This document shows positions 45,231 to 57,639 of a DNA stretch of 64,000 bases, piece by piece; the stretch's first letter is position 1; each line of letters starts with the position of its first letter. The stretch lies in assembly GCA_026075535.2 (NCBI GenBank), contig AP026544.2:7440001-7504000 (forward strand). Direction: 5' to 3'. The DNA is from Tricholoma matsutake. Lineage: Eukaryota > Basidiomycota > Agaricomycetes > Agaricales > Tricholomataceae. The notes below the pieces were generated by a model. It had not been told where the DNA came from. It made no database searches and saw nothing but the letters and a program-made list of their open reading frames with translations. The position numbers were made by a program, and so were the translations under genes.

Positions 45231-45573
45231 ATGGGACAATACTGGATGCAATGAATGCATATGCGAGATGGGAATTGGCTTTCCAGTTAATCAGTGCTCG
45301 AGGTTCAGAGGCAGTAGGTGCAGGGATTGCGCCAGTAACATATTTGTAGAGACCATTCAGTGAAAGAGCGATAGTAATTTCCTCGCACCATTCTTTGTAG
45401 TTCAACTTGAGTTTGTCGAGTTTCTCACCAGAATATTGTACAGAGAGCTTGATCAAAGTAACTGAGGGAGGGGTAGTGTCTAGCATGCATGTAACGAACA
45501 AAAAGTAATAGATTTTGTGGGAAGGCAAGGCCATCAAGAGGACTGATTGCACAAAGGATGGTCCATGATCCAA
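45231..45573 (-). pseudogene. Copia gag N-terminal fragment (right arm)
   Basis: Same first 113 residues or so as 36163-36831, ending ...FIASSIVPS, where the sequence switches to Gypsy-B DNA. The junction is simple, with only a few bases of possible microhomology. Confidence 0.8.
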
Positions 45574-45683
45574 AATGGGAAAGTGATCAGATTGTCGATC
45601 AAAGGAAAATGACGTATGGATAATGTCGAGTGGCTAGGAGATTTTCTACCATTGCTTAGAAGTGACAGCAGTGGCCCATAACC

Positions 45684-46102
45684 TGTAGAAAATCAATCCT
45701 AGAATATATGAGGATAAACTCAGTCCTTGTATAAGTGACTTATAATACACAAGACTGTACCTAGAATATATGAGGATAAACTAAGGTACAGTAAGTATCA
45801 TTCTATGAATAGCATGTAGGCAATGCTCACCTCAGTCCTTGTATAAGGGACTGAGGTGATCATGTATCTATCTACCTGTATATATATATGCTCAGTCTAA
45901 TAAAGGGGGAGATGAGAGAAAAGGTATCTTTGATGTGTTTGTGTGAATGCATCAAAGAGAAGTGCTAATAATAGCACACACATCACAGAAGCTGATCTCA
46001 GCTGATCATATACCGCATTTGTCTTGTGCATCAAAGGGATATGCCAAGAATAGAACATGCATCAAATGCGTCAATTGCATGATCATGGTGTGAATCTCAA
46101 CA
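45684..46102 (-). repeat. Copia LTR copy (right arm)
   Basis: Reverse complement of 35634-36052. Present only because it lies in the duplicated segment; it is not the 3' LTR of the copia element. Confidence 0.6.
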
Positions 46103-46165
46103 ACGAGGTTCATAGGCTCCTCAGTGAGTGTGTTTCTTGTTTTGCTCCATTTCCTTATACTGACT

Positions 46166-47227
46166 CATTACTTTCAATTCAATTTTAGGTTCTAAATATC
46201 TTGTAACAATGGTCATCAAGCCCAGATGATGGCGACACCAACAATGAAAATAATGGGGAAAACAGGTAATTTTTGTTTTTCTTTCATTTCGTTGCTACTA
46301 ACTACCAAAAATTTCAGGTCCTAATTTGACGACAACGACAGCTAAGACCAATGCCAAGGGTCGATGATGGGGATGACCCAACAACAATTGGCACCCACCA
46401 CTGCACAATGGAGCAACACAACAATGGCAGGCATGGACCACTACAAGACAATGATGGAACAGTGTCAACGGGGAGAGGGACAATGGGGATGGCAAAATGA
46501 CAAAAACAGCGGTAATGGCAACAGACACTGACAACCTATGCCCCGTTACCACCACCACCCTCAAGCCCATTCCCACTCCAGCAAGAGTCGCAGCTGGCTG
46601 CAAGCAAAGTGTTCCAGATGTAATGAATGCCCAAACACCAGCAACTGCTGTTTGGGCCTTTTTGTTCTTTTTTCTTTTTTTGCCAACTAACTGTTTTCTA
46701 AAATCTAAACTACAGGTATTGATGCAAACCAGCCATGGACATGCATGGTTTGGACCCCCAGGATGACGACGATGCCACAATGCTCTGGACAACACCGCAC
46801 CCACCCCCAGCCCTACGAGTGACTGCTCACAGGGTGGATTGTGGGTGCTGCCAGCCTATCCAACGTGAGTGATTCCCACCCCTTTAAACCTCACTTCCCA
46901 AATGTAGCCCCTGTGAGTGAGATGACAAGCAATAGCTCATCACTACAGCAGGGGCTTCTAGGGCATGGAGGTGTTGAAGAACAGTGCAGGAGAGTGGATA
47001 CCATGGTTAAACACATACAAGAACCACCCTGTGGTTCTTAGGGGCTCCCACACATCCAGAACAACTCCACATGCTCAATGCCGCAGCCAGGGCCAGGCCA
47101 GGCCAGGCCAGGGCCAAGCCATGAGTGGCAGCTTTGGCTTGGCCCAAGTCTTGAGCAGGCCAAAGCTGCCTCAGGCCAAGCCAAAGCTGGGGCTTTTGGG
47201 CCAAGCTGGGCCTGAACATCACTACTT
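46166..47227 (+). mobile_element. Hairpin/mini-intron element (right arm)
   Basis: Here in forward orientation: acceptor AATTTTAG near 46188; intron 46266-46317 (GTAATT, GCTACTAACTACC, TTTCAG); hairpin GCCCAAACACC...GGTGTTTGGGC-type stem at 46629-46657; acceptor CTACAG near 46715; GGCCTGGCC repeats and the terminus ...GAACATCACTA at 47227. Confidence 0.5.
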
Positions 47228-48549
47228 TCAACAGCAGCAATAGCACCCCGAATTGGGGAAAATTTTGAACTGGATAACCATTAAGTACAAGCTAAATTCA
47301 ATTTAACAATAAGCTCATGAAAAATTACACATGTATACCCTTTTCCAGTCATCTGAAGCTCAGCAGCATAATATAGGTCTAAAAGCCTCCCTCTGGAGAT
47401 GAAAAACCCAACCCCCGCAATGTGTGGAAGGGGGCTATAACTTTGAATTTAGTTGTAGACCAACAATACCCACAGCTAAGTTGACATCGAGAATGAACAA
47501 GACCAGACAAGAGGACCGCACTCAGGCTTACCCGGCCCATGACGTCGACTTTGATCAATTTGTAGCCTTTACCTTAGCCATACTCCGATCTTTGAAGTGA
47601 TCACATGAGCATTCTAGTGGCGTTGAGCTGCCAAGGTTATACATATAGACTCCACTGATGGATTTTTCATCCATTCTGACACCCCAAATGCAGCACTCGG
47701 AATCAATAAGTAATTCATCTGAGTACAAGTGGCGATAGCGCACCGAAATAGAGAAACGGTCGAACCGGATGAACCGGATGACCATTAAGCGACCAATAAT
47801 ACCCACATTCCTGTTGACGTCGAGAATGAACAAAACTGGACAGGACCAACCCACGGCTCGGACTTGGATCAATTCGATGTTCTTTCCTTAATAATTGAAC
47901 ATCGGGAAGCACGAGTTTCCAGCTTCCCTGAAACATGAAGTGAGAATTATTGTCAAAATGCGGTGTTTATGGTTTCCGAGTTGGCATCCCAAAACCATTG
48001 TTTTCGAGTTTTGATAATTACTTATTCGGTTGTTATTCGGCGACCGTGAACAATTCGGTGTGAAACTAACGACATGCCACAGACTACTTACACTAGGCTT
48101 CGACAACTTGAAGCGCAGGTGACTAGGATATGTTATCAATTCGTTACGGGTCTCCTAAGAATTCAGCAGTTCTGGAATAACATATTATATTATTTTGGCT
48201 CCGCTAATGTTGTGTTCGAAATCTGAGGTGTCGAGCATAAAAGCCGACCCATCTTCGAAGTTTCTCCTACTCAGTGGCATACTCACCAGTTACTCCAGTG
48301 TTCCGAGTAATCATGCGTGCCCTGTTTTGACAGCGCATGACATGGCCTTCGAAGCGAAGTTAAAGCGAAGACGAAGGGTTACTGGGTTATGAGAAAGTAA
48401 TTTTCGGAGAAGATGCCAATCTCGGTGGATCAGGGACTTTCTCAAGCAGATGATCGCCAACTTCTGAGAGTTGAGGTGAAATCAAACGCGTGAAACCTTA
48501 GTTTGAACTTCCATATCGCAGGAAATATTCGTTATCGTATTATTAGCAA

Positions 48550-48699
48550 AATCTGTATAAAAGGGTGAGTGGTGAGCCAAGCACTCCTGAACACATCCTA
48601 ACAACTCTTCAGAAAAAGTTCATAAAAGGGTAAGTGGTGAGCCAAGCACTCCAGAACACATCCTAAGTTAGTAACAACTCTTCAGAAAAAGTTCATACT
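48550..48699 (+). promoter_or_regulatory. Duplicated core promoter, right copy
   Basis: Mirror of 33037-33190: GTATAAAAGGGTGAGTGG, then CATAAAAGGGTAAGTGG about 65 bp later, ending at the ATG at 48700. Confidence 0.6.
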
Positions 48700-49149
48700 A
48701 TGACCTCCTTCGTCGCCAACCGCCCCGCTGACGCTACCTACATCGTCTTTAGCGAACCCCCTTGGGTACTAACCAGCCCTAATACCTGGACCGACCTCCC
48801 AGGAGCGAAGATTGATCTCAGCGTCGGGCAAGGCACCACCTCCTACGGAGCCATATTCGTCGCCACTTTCAGCGCCGAGGCTCTCGCTGAGGCAGTCCCT
48901 GACAACGGCGTTGTTAGCGCCACCGTCTTCTTTGGTGGTCAGCAAGCCGAGCCCTCCAGCACCAATCATCGCTTCGCCACCTGTCGTGGCGATCCCGAGT
49001 GGTCCTCTCGCACCTTAATTCGTACTTTTCGCGTCGATTCCGGATTTAACGTCAGAGACGTTAGTGCGCAGGTCAAGATCGCAGTCAGTTCAGGTACTAA
49101 GGCCGGCATCCAGAACTGGGTGCTCAAGGTCGAGCGCTTCAATCTCTAA
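48700..49149 (+). CDS. 149-aa protein, predicted beta-sandwich, right copy
   Basis: Protein and promoter identical to those at 32587-33036. The frame is complete from ATG (48700) to TAA (49149). Residues typical of beta-rich proteins (TWTDLPGAKIDL, FVATFSAEAL, WVLKVERFNL) are kept, with no Cys-rich or membrane part. Identity in non-coding flanks as well shows recent duplication rather than selection alone. Both copies could be expressed, doubling dose; the convergent or divergent placement does not suggest an operon. Function unknown. Confidence 0.75.
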   Translation: MTSFVANRPADATYIVFSEPPWVLTSPNTWTDLPGAKIDLSVGQGTTSYGAIFVATFSAEALAEAVPDNGVVSATVFFGGQQAEPSSTNHRFATCRGDPEWSSRTLIRTFRVDSGFNVRDVSAQVKIAVSSGTKAGIQNWVLKVERFNL

Positions 49150-49812
49150 TTCTAGCCTTTAGGTGTGTGTAGATTTCGCTGTCCGTACTTAGAACTCAAG
49201 TTGACGAACGCAGTAAATGCAAATATCCTCTTTTCCAAATCAGCTATCAAGTTTACTGGATGACCGTTTCGATTGTATTGATCATAGGACTCATGCCTGT
49301 ACAAATATCGCTTAACATAACGATGATATGCTTCATTATATGTCAGCGTTGAAGTACTTGACGGGCACGTCGTCAGTCGACTTGGCACGCATTGAGGATG
49401 AAACCCAACTGGGAAACTTAGTTACCATCGACAAGTAGCAAAGGGGGATGCCGACGTCAGGTCGTTGACATCTGCGGCGTCTCGACCGTTGCGCTTCCTG
49501 ACAGGCTCTGACAGCGAGTTCCGAGTTCTCAGTATTGAGAATGAGGTTTAGTCAAGGTTTAGTCCTCGAGGTGGGGAAGCGTGAGAATATTCGCGCCAAA
49601 GTTGCGGCGTTTGCCGACGCGTGATTTGCTTATATTATATGAGTGTTTGCGTGTGCTTGTGCTCTTTCTGTTCGTTTGCAACGTTGCGAGTTTTTGTTTG
49701 CATGTGTGGGTGTGCTTAGTTGCTAACCTGTTCGTTTGCAACATTGTGGCAAATGCCGAGTTTTGTTTGCACTTACAAGTTCAATGTTGCAGTAATTACT
49801 GCCCCCTGTGAT
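49150..49812. other. CpG-rich flank, right arm
   Basis: Mirror of 31924-32586, with no recognised gene. Ends at the target duplication CCTGTGAT next to the P-like terminus. Confidence 0.5.
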
Positions 49813-52800
49813 CAAGGGGCAGTGGGAACTTTATTTTGCGAGACAATGCCCCCTTTTTGAGAATCCCTGAAAATTTCACTGACCACCCCCCCCCCCCCAC
49901 CTCAATTTTTTTTTCAGTTGTTGCTCAAATCAGAGTTGACCACCCCCCCTACCCCTGTAAATTTGCAGGAGAATCAAGCTAGAGTAGTAAACATGCATTC
50001 CCAGTTCTTGATGTACAGTTATTACAAAGGTGAAAATCATGAAAATGAAAGTTTGGACTATTTCTGTGCCTTCCTCCCCTTTGGGACATCCTCCAACTCA
50101 CCAGCATTCCTCTTTGCTGCATGCTTTACCAGCAGACAATCCAACTGCCCCTTCAAAATCTTGAGGTGAATCATCTCATCCCGTGTGATCACATACTCCT
50201 TCTCAAAGTCCTCCAAAATCTCCTGTCCAGCATGTTTTTCTTCAATATGTGCAGGCATGTTATATGACCAGATGATGTGGGTGTCACGCACTTACCTACG
50301 ACCTTCAGGCTGTTGTAAGTGGCAAATGTGACACCATATTGGCCAGTTTGTACTGGGACCTGACAAAGTTGGTGTGAGGGAGGCTGTGAGGTTAAATTTG
50401 ACAAACGATGGGCAGTCATACGACTCTGGAACCTCAACCTTTTTCTTCTTGATCAGGTCAATATGGCATCTTCTGCTTTGTCCACAAAATCCACAAGGGA
50501 GTGGACCAATCTAAATGTAGGACAACTCAGGTGAGTTATAATAATTGAAGCTAAATGAAATGCACTGGGTTTAGGAGTTTCTCTCTGTAATTGAGTTTTG
50601 CACTTGCTAGATGATGCGCAACATGGTCATGCATTTTCTGAAGTCTTTCCTGGGCTCCACACAACCAGCAAACATGATAGCCATCCTTTGGAGCTGACTT
50701 CAAGACAGCTGTGCCATCTGCACTTACAAACATGAAATCTCCTGAAGTCATAGTAATGTCAATCAATGGTATGAATACAGGATATGAAACTGACCTTCCA
50801 AGTTTTGGCATGGGAAACTTTTAGTCGCTTTATGAGATGGTATAGACTTTAGTTGATCCTGAGCTTTCATGACATTCCAGAGAAACTCAGCAACAGCTTC
50901 TAATGTCTCGCTTTCAAATCTCCAGGTTGGACCTGATGGTGACATTTCAAGTGTGCCTTTGATGAGTCGTGTGAGACATGTGGATACTTCAACCAGAGAT
51001 GATTTTTTTGTCAGCTGGCCATTGGACAAACTGAATGACTCGAAGGTGTTATGCTTCCACAGCCATGAAGCAGAGGAGTCTTCATTCTCAAGTGTTAAGA
51101 CTTGTCCCTGGAGGATGACTTTCTCAGATGTAAGGTTGGATATGCAGATCCTTGACACAGAACATTTCACTTCGTTGTCAATGGCTGTAACTCGAATGAT
51201 AGCCAGTGCAGCATGATTGTCAACACAAATAAATGTAGCAACTAGTTCATTTATGAGGAACTGATTGCTGACCAATGAGTCATCAGTAGTCGAGGGCATG
51301 GGGGGTGTGCATGAATATGTCTGAATTTTCACGAGGCCACAAACTCTTGAAAGCCAATCAGTGGATTTCAGTCCATCCTCAGAACAGAGGAGAAACCTGA
51401 CTGCAGAAGATTTATGACAACTCTTCCCATTTGACAACTTCAGCCATGCCCAATCCTTCTTACGGATGCTATCCATATCATGATTTCCTGGCTCAGGAAG
51501 GAGATCCTCAAGCTCATCAAGTCCTGTTGATTCATCAGCTTCCAGCTCTTCTATTGAAGGAGGTTTATCTGGGACACTGGGGACTAGTGCTTTGGGATTG
51601 AGTGGTTCATCAAAAAGGTCCATGGAAAAATCAATGTTGGACTCGCAAAGGCTGACATACTCTCCAAAAGGGCACATCAAGTCAATAGTTTCATCTAGAG
51701 TGGAAAAATCCTCATATCCAACATACAGCTCCTGGAAAATCTGTGTAGCTTTCCTTCTGCCAGCATTCCAAGCCATAAGGAGGCTGACACCTGAAGGTTG
51801 GACATCTCCTGTCCAGGACTTAGGATTTGTGTGATCAACACCCATCCAACCGAAGGCAGCGATGACCCCAATCCCATTCTGGATATGCCCCAAATATGCA
51901 AAGGATCTCGATGGCCATTGATGCATGCTGTGAAAGTTGAAGCATGTCAATGTTTTGGGAGTTATCCATAAGTCTATATATTCCAAAGTTGATTTGTAAG
52001 CAGTCTTCTCCAGTCTGAGTGATATAGAAACCCAATGAATCATCTAGCAGCTTCTGCTTTGCAATGACCCAGAAAGTATTTTTGACCATACTTTCAACAT
52101 CGTAAAAAAGCTGGCCAGGACAGAATGAAGTACGATGGCGTCAGAAAAATATGAACATCATATGAGCCAGAGCAGAAAGAAACTCAAGCTGCTCCACAAG
52201 GAACATTGACGGGGTTTTATATGGCCATACAAAAAATCCAGTAAATGTACCAAGAAGGACCAGCGGAACCTGACCAGGAGCCACAGTTTTTCTACCAATA
52301 GATACTGAGAGATCATGAAGGGGAGAGAGCAAGGACACAGCATTCTTGACATTAATATGGTCCTTGTTGTTAAATAGAGCATCTAATTTGGTGTTGTCCA
52401 TACCCAGAAGACTTTCTAGGCTGGTGCGAAGCTGTACAGGTGTTAAGTGGTAACCACCAATCATGAACCCTCCTGGAGCACAAAGTAGTGCAGTATCTGC
52501 AGAACATGTTTGTAAGATATAGAACATCCGAAGCAAATATCAAAACATGTACTCTTGATTTTATGTTTATAGTTGAAGTCAGCAGTGACATTGTTCTCAC
52601 TACACCGAAGGTTCATTTGTGGAAGTGGCCCAAGTAGATCAAAAAGGGGATCCGATGGAGAAAGTGTATGTGCCATGCACAGTCGATGAAGGGCATGGTG
52701 GCAGACAGCATCACCATCAGATGCAATAGACCAGATCTCACCATATGTTTGGGCACCATATTCCACAGAGTTGAATGTCTTGACAATCGTGCTGATCCAC

Positions 52801-53596
52801 TGGAATTGCTGCATGTTGGTCTCATGCCTACATGTACCAGAGATGAGTACCGGAATTGGGAAGTAGCTTTCATAATCAAATGCTGCAATGGCTGCAATGG
52901 TGGCTTCAGTGGCACATGTAAGAGTACCCTCCTGGATGCCATCCACCATTGCAGACAATGTGTCCTTGGTAGGACTATATGTATCACAAGAAGATGCATT
53001 AAGTTGAGAGAAGCCTATGACAGCATCATGGTCAGAGTCATACTGTGGACGGTGCTCTACAGCTGTCTCATCGATAAGAATTGAGAGACCCCATTTACAT
53101 GGGAGTTGACCCTTCTGCCAAAGTACCCGAGTCTCATGGATGGACTGCAAGTTCTCAGTTATTTTGGCCACCTTTGGGAAGCCAATGCAAGGACAAATGC
53201 AGGGTGGCTTTGATGATGTTTGTGTTGTGTGAACAGATGGAAGATCAAGAGCCTTAGCGAGAGCATAATGAAGTTTGGGACCACCAAATGTTAGAACCAG
53301 CTTCATCATCGAAGTATTGTGGTCCTGTGCACATATCAGATATAGACAAGGAGATCATTTCAGTCAAAGACATACAGTGTAGCTTTTAACATGGTATAGT
53401 CCACAAAGGGAAAGCTGGAGACAATGTGTGATTTCAGAGATGCCACAATTCCCGTGCAGCACAACAGCCACAAGATGGCCCACTGCACACCTGTCATCTG
53501 TCACAAGCATGTTTAAAAATTGCTCATGATCTGAGAGCCTTGATGTTGCTGTGTGGAATTTTTCCTGTAATTGAATCAACTGCAAGACGTCAACCA
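49813..53596 (-). pseudogene. P-like transposon 3' part (right arm)
   Basis: Contains one terminus (CAAGGGGCAGTGGGAAC at 49813) and the transposase from VDVLQLIQLQEKF to the C-terminal zinc fingers. The frame 52461-53309 (282 codons) stays open through positions where the left copy has TGA, for example CATCGACTG here against CATTGACTG at 29050. The shared stop after FIFF and the shared frameshift near 51840 show the gene was dead before duplication. The 5' third is replaced by Helitron DNA. Confidence 0.75.
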
Positions 53597-53597
53597 T

Positions 53598-55900
53598 TCC
53601 TCCACTCATAGAAGACTTGGATGAGGTTCTCATCATTCTGTTCACTGGACCATGCAAGCCCACAGATAAAGAATTTGAATGCACACCTCTTTTGGTCAGG
53701 AGGAAACAGGTAGCACATGCACTTGAATGGCTAAAGTTGAATCACTCAGATTATGTAGATCTGGAGATAGCCTACAATGAACTGGATCATTATCTGGAAC
53801 AAAGCCCACCAGTCTCGATTGAATATCAACACTCACTCTCTAACAAAGTACAAGAAGGAACCAGCATGTTTGACAATGAATGCTCTTGATGACGGTGTTG
53901 AAGAGGGTGACTGCCCATTTGTAGTTCATGGTGTAATGGGTGAACAATACAACACCAAATCACTAAATGCTTTGAAAGGAACAGCATTACAACATTGGAA
54001 TAACCATGGAGGAGCACTTGCTGTGTCACATGCCTCTTCTCCAGTGTCCATATACAACAATCCCAATTTATACCCACAGATATTCCTTTGGCTATTTCCA
54101 TATGGCTTGGGAGGTATCAGAGCGACATCTCTTTCAGACCAGGCTCACAAACATCATTTGCTAATGTACCACAATAAATGCTTCCAGAAAGATATATGTT
54201 TCCCTTTCATAGCATTCAGTCAGCAGCAAGTCAGAGCGTCTACAACCAGAGATTTGCTGCTTGCAGAAATGTGCAACTTTGACAAGATCACAGACAGATT
54301 GCTGACTGTGAACCAAGACATCTTAGAAGATCTTGCAAAAAGAATGGCTCCAGGAGAGGTCATGAAGCCCTCCATGGATGATGAGGTCACATGTTTTCAG
54401 GTAATCAAAGACCTAGATCACATAGATGGTAAAGTCAATGGATCAATCACAAGTAAAAAGTATATGCATAGTGAAATATGGTCCATGATGGCATACCTGG
54501 GTGCCCCAATTTGGTACATCACATTATCTCCTGCTGATAACAAACATCTGATATGCCTATATATTGCAGATGGCAATGAAAAACTTGATGTCCATTTGCT
54601 TTGATCAGAAGATGTGCATTATCGGCTCATCGCAAACAACCTGGTTGCCAGGGCACACTTTTTTCACTTCATGGTCAAAATGTTCATAAAACACATCTTG
54701 GGAGTGGGCACAGATCACTGAGGTCTTTATGGAAACACCTCTGCATACTATGGTACAGTCAAAAAGCAAAATTGCCTAACCCTGCACCTTCACATGCTGC
54801 TCTGGATTTGAGGTACCTGCTCACCAGAAGAAGTCCATGTGAAGATTCTCAAGCCTGATTCCAAGTTTTGCCAAAAGCTGGTAGAGTATCTAGAGAGCTG
54901 CCATTCAGGAGATTTCATATCTGGAACCAAGGAAACTGTGGAATCAAATGTAAAAGCAGCCACTGAAAACTCAGACTATAGAAACCCCACCAAAATGTTA
55001 CCTGAGCCTCCCCCACCATCCTGTCATGAAAATCTGTGTAGCAGTTGTGACAGTTGTGATGCTCTAGCCTCTTGCACATCAAGATTTAAAGCTACAGTGG
55101 ATGATTTAATTCTGAAATCTAATGTTCATAAATGTTCTACCAATAAAAATAAAGACAGTTCTCAAAATAAGGCCTGGCCTTACAAAGAGTGCCTAGATAA
55201 CATCTGGGGCAAGTGCAAGGCTCAGTTCCCCAGGCCAACCTTTCCAATGGCAGAGGTTGATCCTGAATCTGGTAGTATCAATGTCAAGAAGACTGAACCT
55301 TGGCTGAATACATTAACATATCTTGTAACTTACCTCTTCAGATGCAATACTGATGTCACAAGCCTTTGTTCAGGTACTGCAATCGAAGGGATTCTGCTAT
55401 ATGTCTTGAACTATGTCACAAAACCAGCACTGAAGACCCATGTTATCTTTGATATGGTTTGTTCAATGTTTCACAAGCATTTGGATATCATAGGAGGTGA
55501 TGATGTGCAAAAGAATAAAGCACAAAAACTAATGACAAAGATTGTCAATTCTCTCAGTGCAAAGATGGAAATGGGTTCACTGATGTCTTGCATGTACCTT
55601 CTGGACAATCCAGATCATTATACCAACCATAAATTTGTTCATTGGTGATCTTTTGTTCACAAAGCCAGAAAGGCTTCAGATGTTACAAGTTCACTCATAA
55701 GTGTAACTGGCCAGAAAGATGGAGACTCCAAATGCATACAACCTGCTGACTCCTCTATAGGGGTTGAGCATCCAGAGAAGATCACCTTCAAATGCAATGG
55801 ACACATTATTGGGCTCTTGCCTGTTCACAATTATATCTTCTGACCTGCAGAGTTCCACTCTATGTCCCTGTATGACTGGGTCTCTGGGCATCAACATGAA
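53598..55900 (+). pseudogene. Helitron Rep (nicking) region, N-truncated
   Basis: PLIEDLDEV...FTGPCKPTDKEFECTPLLVRR and HALEWLKLNHSDYVDLEIAYNEL are the conserved region before Rep. After a frameshift near 53880: NPNLYPQIFLWLFPYGLGG, FIAFSQQQVRAST and GAPIWYITLSPADNKHLICLY. In the next frames: TVKKQNCLTLHLHMLLWI (HxH motif) and LLYVLNYVTKPALKTHVIFD (two-Tyr region, both Tyr kept). Several TGA stops. The extreme N terminus is missing at the duplication breakpoint. Confidence 0.85.
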
Positions 55901-56059
55901 CAAATAAAGCCAGTTAAGCATGGCCCCATACAAAATGTTGCTGCTCCTGATGCAGGGTCTGATGATGAATCACCAACCAGGCACAATGACAGGGACTCTG
56001 CCAAGTGAGGGCCAGTCAGAAATTCAGCCCCAAATTCAAGATCCAAGCTTCACAGTCTT

Positions 56060-57620
56060 TTGAGCAGCCATCCACTTGCAGAAATGCACAGAGCCCATTG
56101 GTCAAAGAAGGTGAAAATTCCAAACTTTGTTGGAGATACCTTGCCACATCATGATCAAGAGGACCATGAATATTACTGCTGCACTATGCTCACCTTGTTC
56201 AAACTGTGGAGAAGTGGATTGGACTTAAAAAATGAAGGGTCATGGGATGAGACTTTCCTGTCACACCAATTCTTGGCACACCATGTAGAACTTATGAAAA
56301 ACATGAATTTACAATATGAATGCCTTGATACCCAAGATGATTTTCATGCCCAGATGCGAAAAGGTGCAGTTGCTATGCTGAGTTTGGCTGAGAGAAGTGC
56401 TGGGATATTCCAAGACTTAGACAAAATGGCTATCGAGGATGCAATAAATGGCCCAGCTGACAGAAAGACCATATTCGACAAATTCTCAATATCTGCACAA
56501 GTTGGGACACAGGAGAAGGCCCAAACTGGTCTGATGACTGATATGAGAAGGATGCTATCGTCCATTGGGTGGACAGATCAAAAGGCAGACTTACTTCCTG
56601 ATAATTTGATATTATGCCAGATCCTCTTGAGTTGGAGCAAACTCTGGCTGAGTGGAAGGCTGCAGTAGCTACCACACGTGCTGAAATCCTGGAAGAGCAA
56701 GCCCACCATTTGCATGCTAGCACTGCTTCTATGCCAGGTACTATATCAAGCTTGTTTATCTCCAACAATGTCTGAGTCATTGAGAAAGCCTACATGAGTT
56801 GCTCCTTCTATTCGAAAGATTGGCAGAAGACCATTGATGTTGTATTGAATCAATTTATCCTGAACAAGGAACAAGATTGAGCATTTCACATTGTTGCTAA
56901 CCATGCCTGCAGTCCAGATTCTGAGCAACTGAAGATGAACATCACTGAAGTGGCACAGGAAATACAAAGGTGTTGAAAGCATTGGTAGAGTTCTTCAAAC
57001 AATGGAAGGAATCTCACCAGCTTATCATAGTAGTACCAACTGGCAGTGCTGCAGCTCTTTTGAAAGGTTTGACCTACTATGCAATGTTCAGCATCAACAG
57101 TGATGGGGGCTGGACATCAAATATCCAGCTAGCACAGGTCAAGTCAAGGCTGGAAGGCATACACTATGTGTTCCTGGATGAAGTTTCAATGCTCTCCTGC
57201 CATGACATGTACCTTATAAGTGCAAGATTGGTGCAAGTGCTGAATAGCCTTGATTTACCTTTTGGTGGCTTGAACATGATTTTTGCTGGAGATTTTGTGC
57301 AGCTACCCCTGGTTATTGGTCATGAACATGCTTCATTGTACAGCCACACAGTTGGGAAGAACACGTCATCTCTCCATGAACAAGAGGCAGCAATTGGTAT
57401 GGCTCTCTGGCACCAAATCATGACTATTGTCATCCTCTGCCAAAATATAAGGCAATGGACACAGTCAGTTGATGATGCCAAGTTCTGGGAAACCCTGGCT
57501 AACATGAGGTATAAGGCTTGTACACCCACCAATATAACATTCCTTAGGTCCCAGGTATCCAGTACATTGCCAGGCTGCTCCAACATGAATGAGAAGCAAT
57601 TCAGGAACATTGTTAAGTAC
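56060..57620 (+). pseudogene. Helitron helicase (PIF1-like), truncated
   Basis: 56060-56668 is the linker (VPNFVGDTLP-like, EYYCCTMLTLFKLWRSG). The helicase starts near 56860 (LNKEQD*AFHIVANHACSPDSEQLKMNI). In the frame of the downstream ORF the P-loop at 56952-56966 reads GTGNT, Asn for the ATP-binding Lys. It continues LIIVVPTGSAAALLKG, HYVFLDEVSMLSCHDM (Walker B) and MIFAGDFVQLPLV. It stops at 57620 without the C-terminal helicase motifs or a Helitron 3' hairpin. Confidence 0.85.
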
Positions 57621-57639
57621 TGAGCTGGATGAAGGAAGT

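Larger units (their letters stand above)
45231..53596. repeat. Right arm of large inverted duplication
   Basis: Reverse complement of 28139-36505. Both ends abut unrelated elements, Gypsy-B at 45230 and Helitron at 53597, so this arm is the inserted copy. Contents in order: copia gag start (minus, 45231-45573), copia LTR (45684-46102), hairpin/mini-intron element, 149-aa gene (plus), P-like fragment (minus). Confidence 0.95.

Noticed and set aside
28139..53596. Inverted duplication as pure assembly artefact
   Set aside because: Arms differ in a graded, partly CpG-specific way, including stop codons private to one arm, which a mirrored contig error would not produce. Read support is still unverified.
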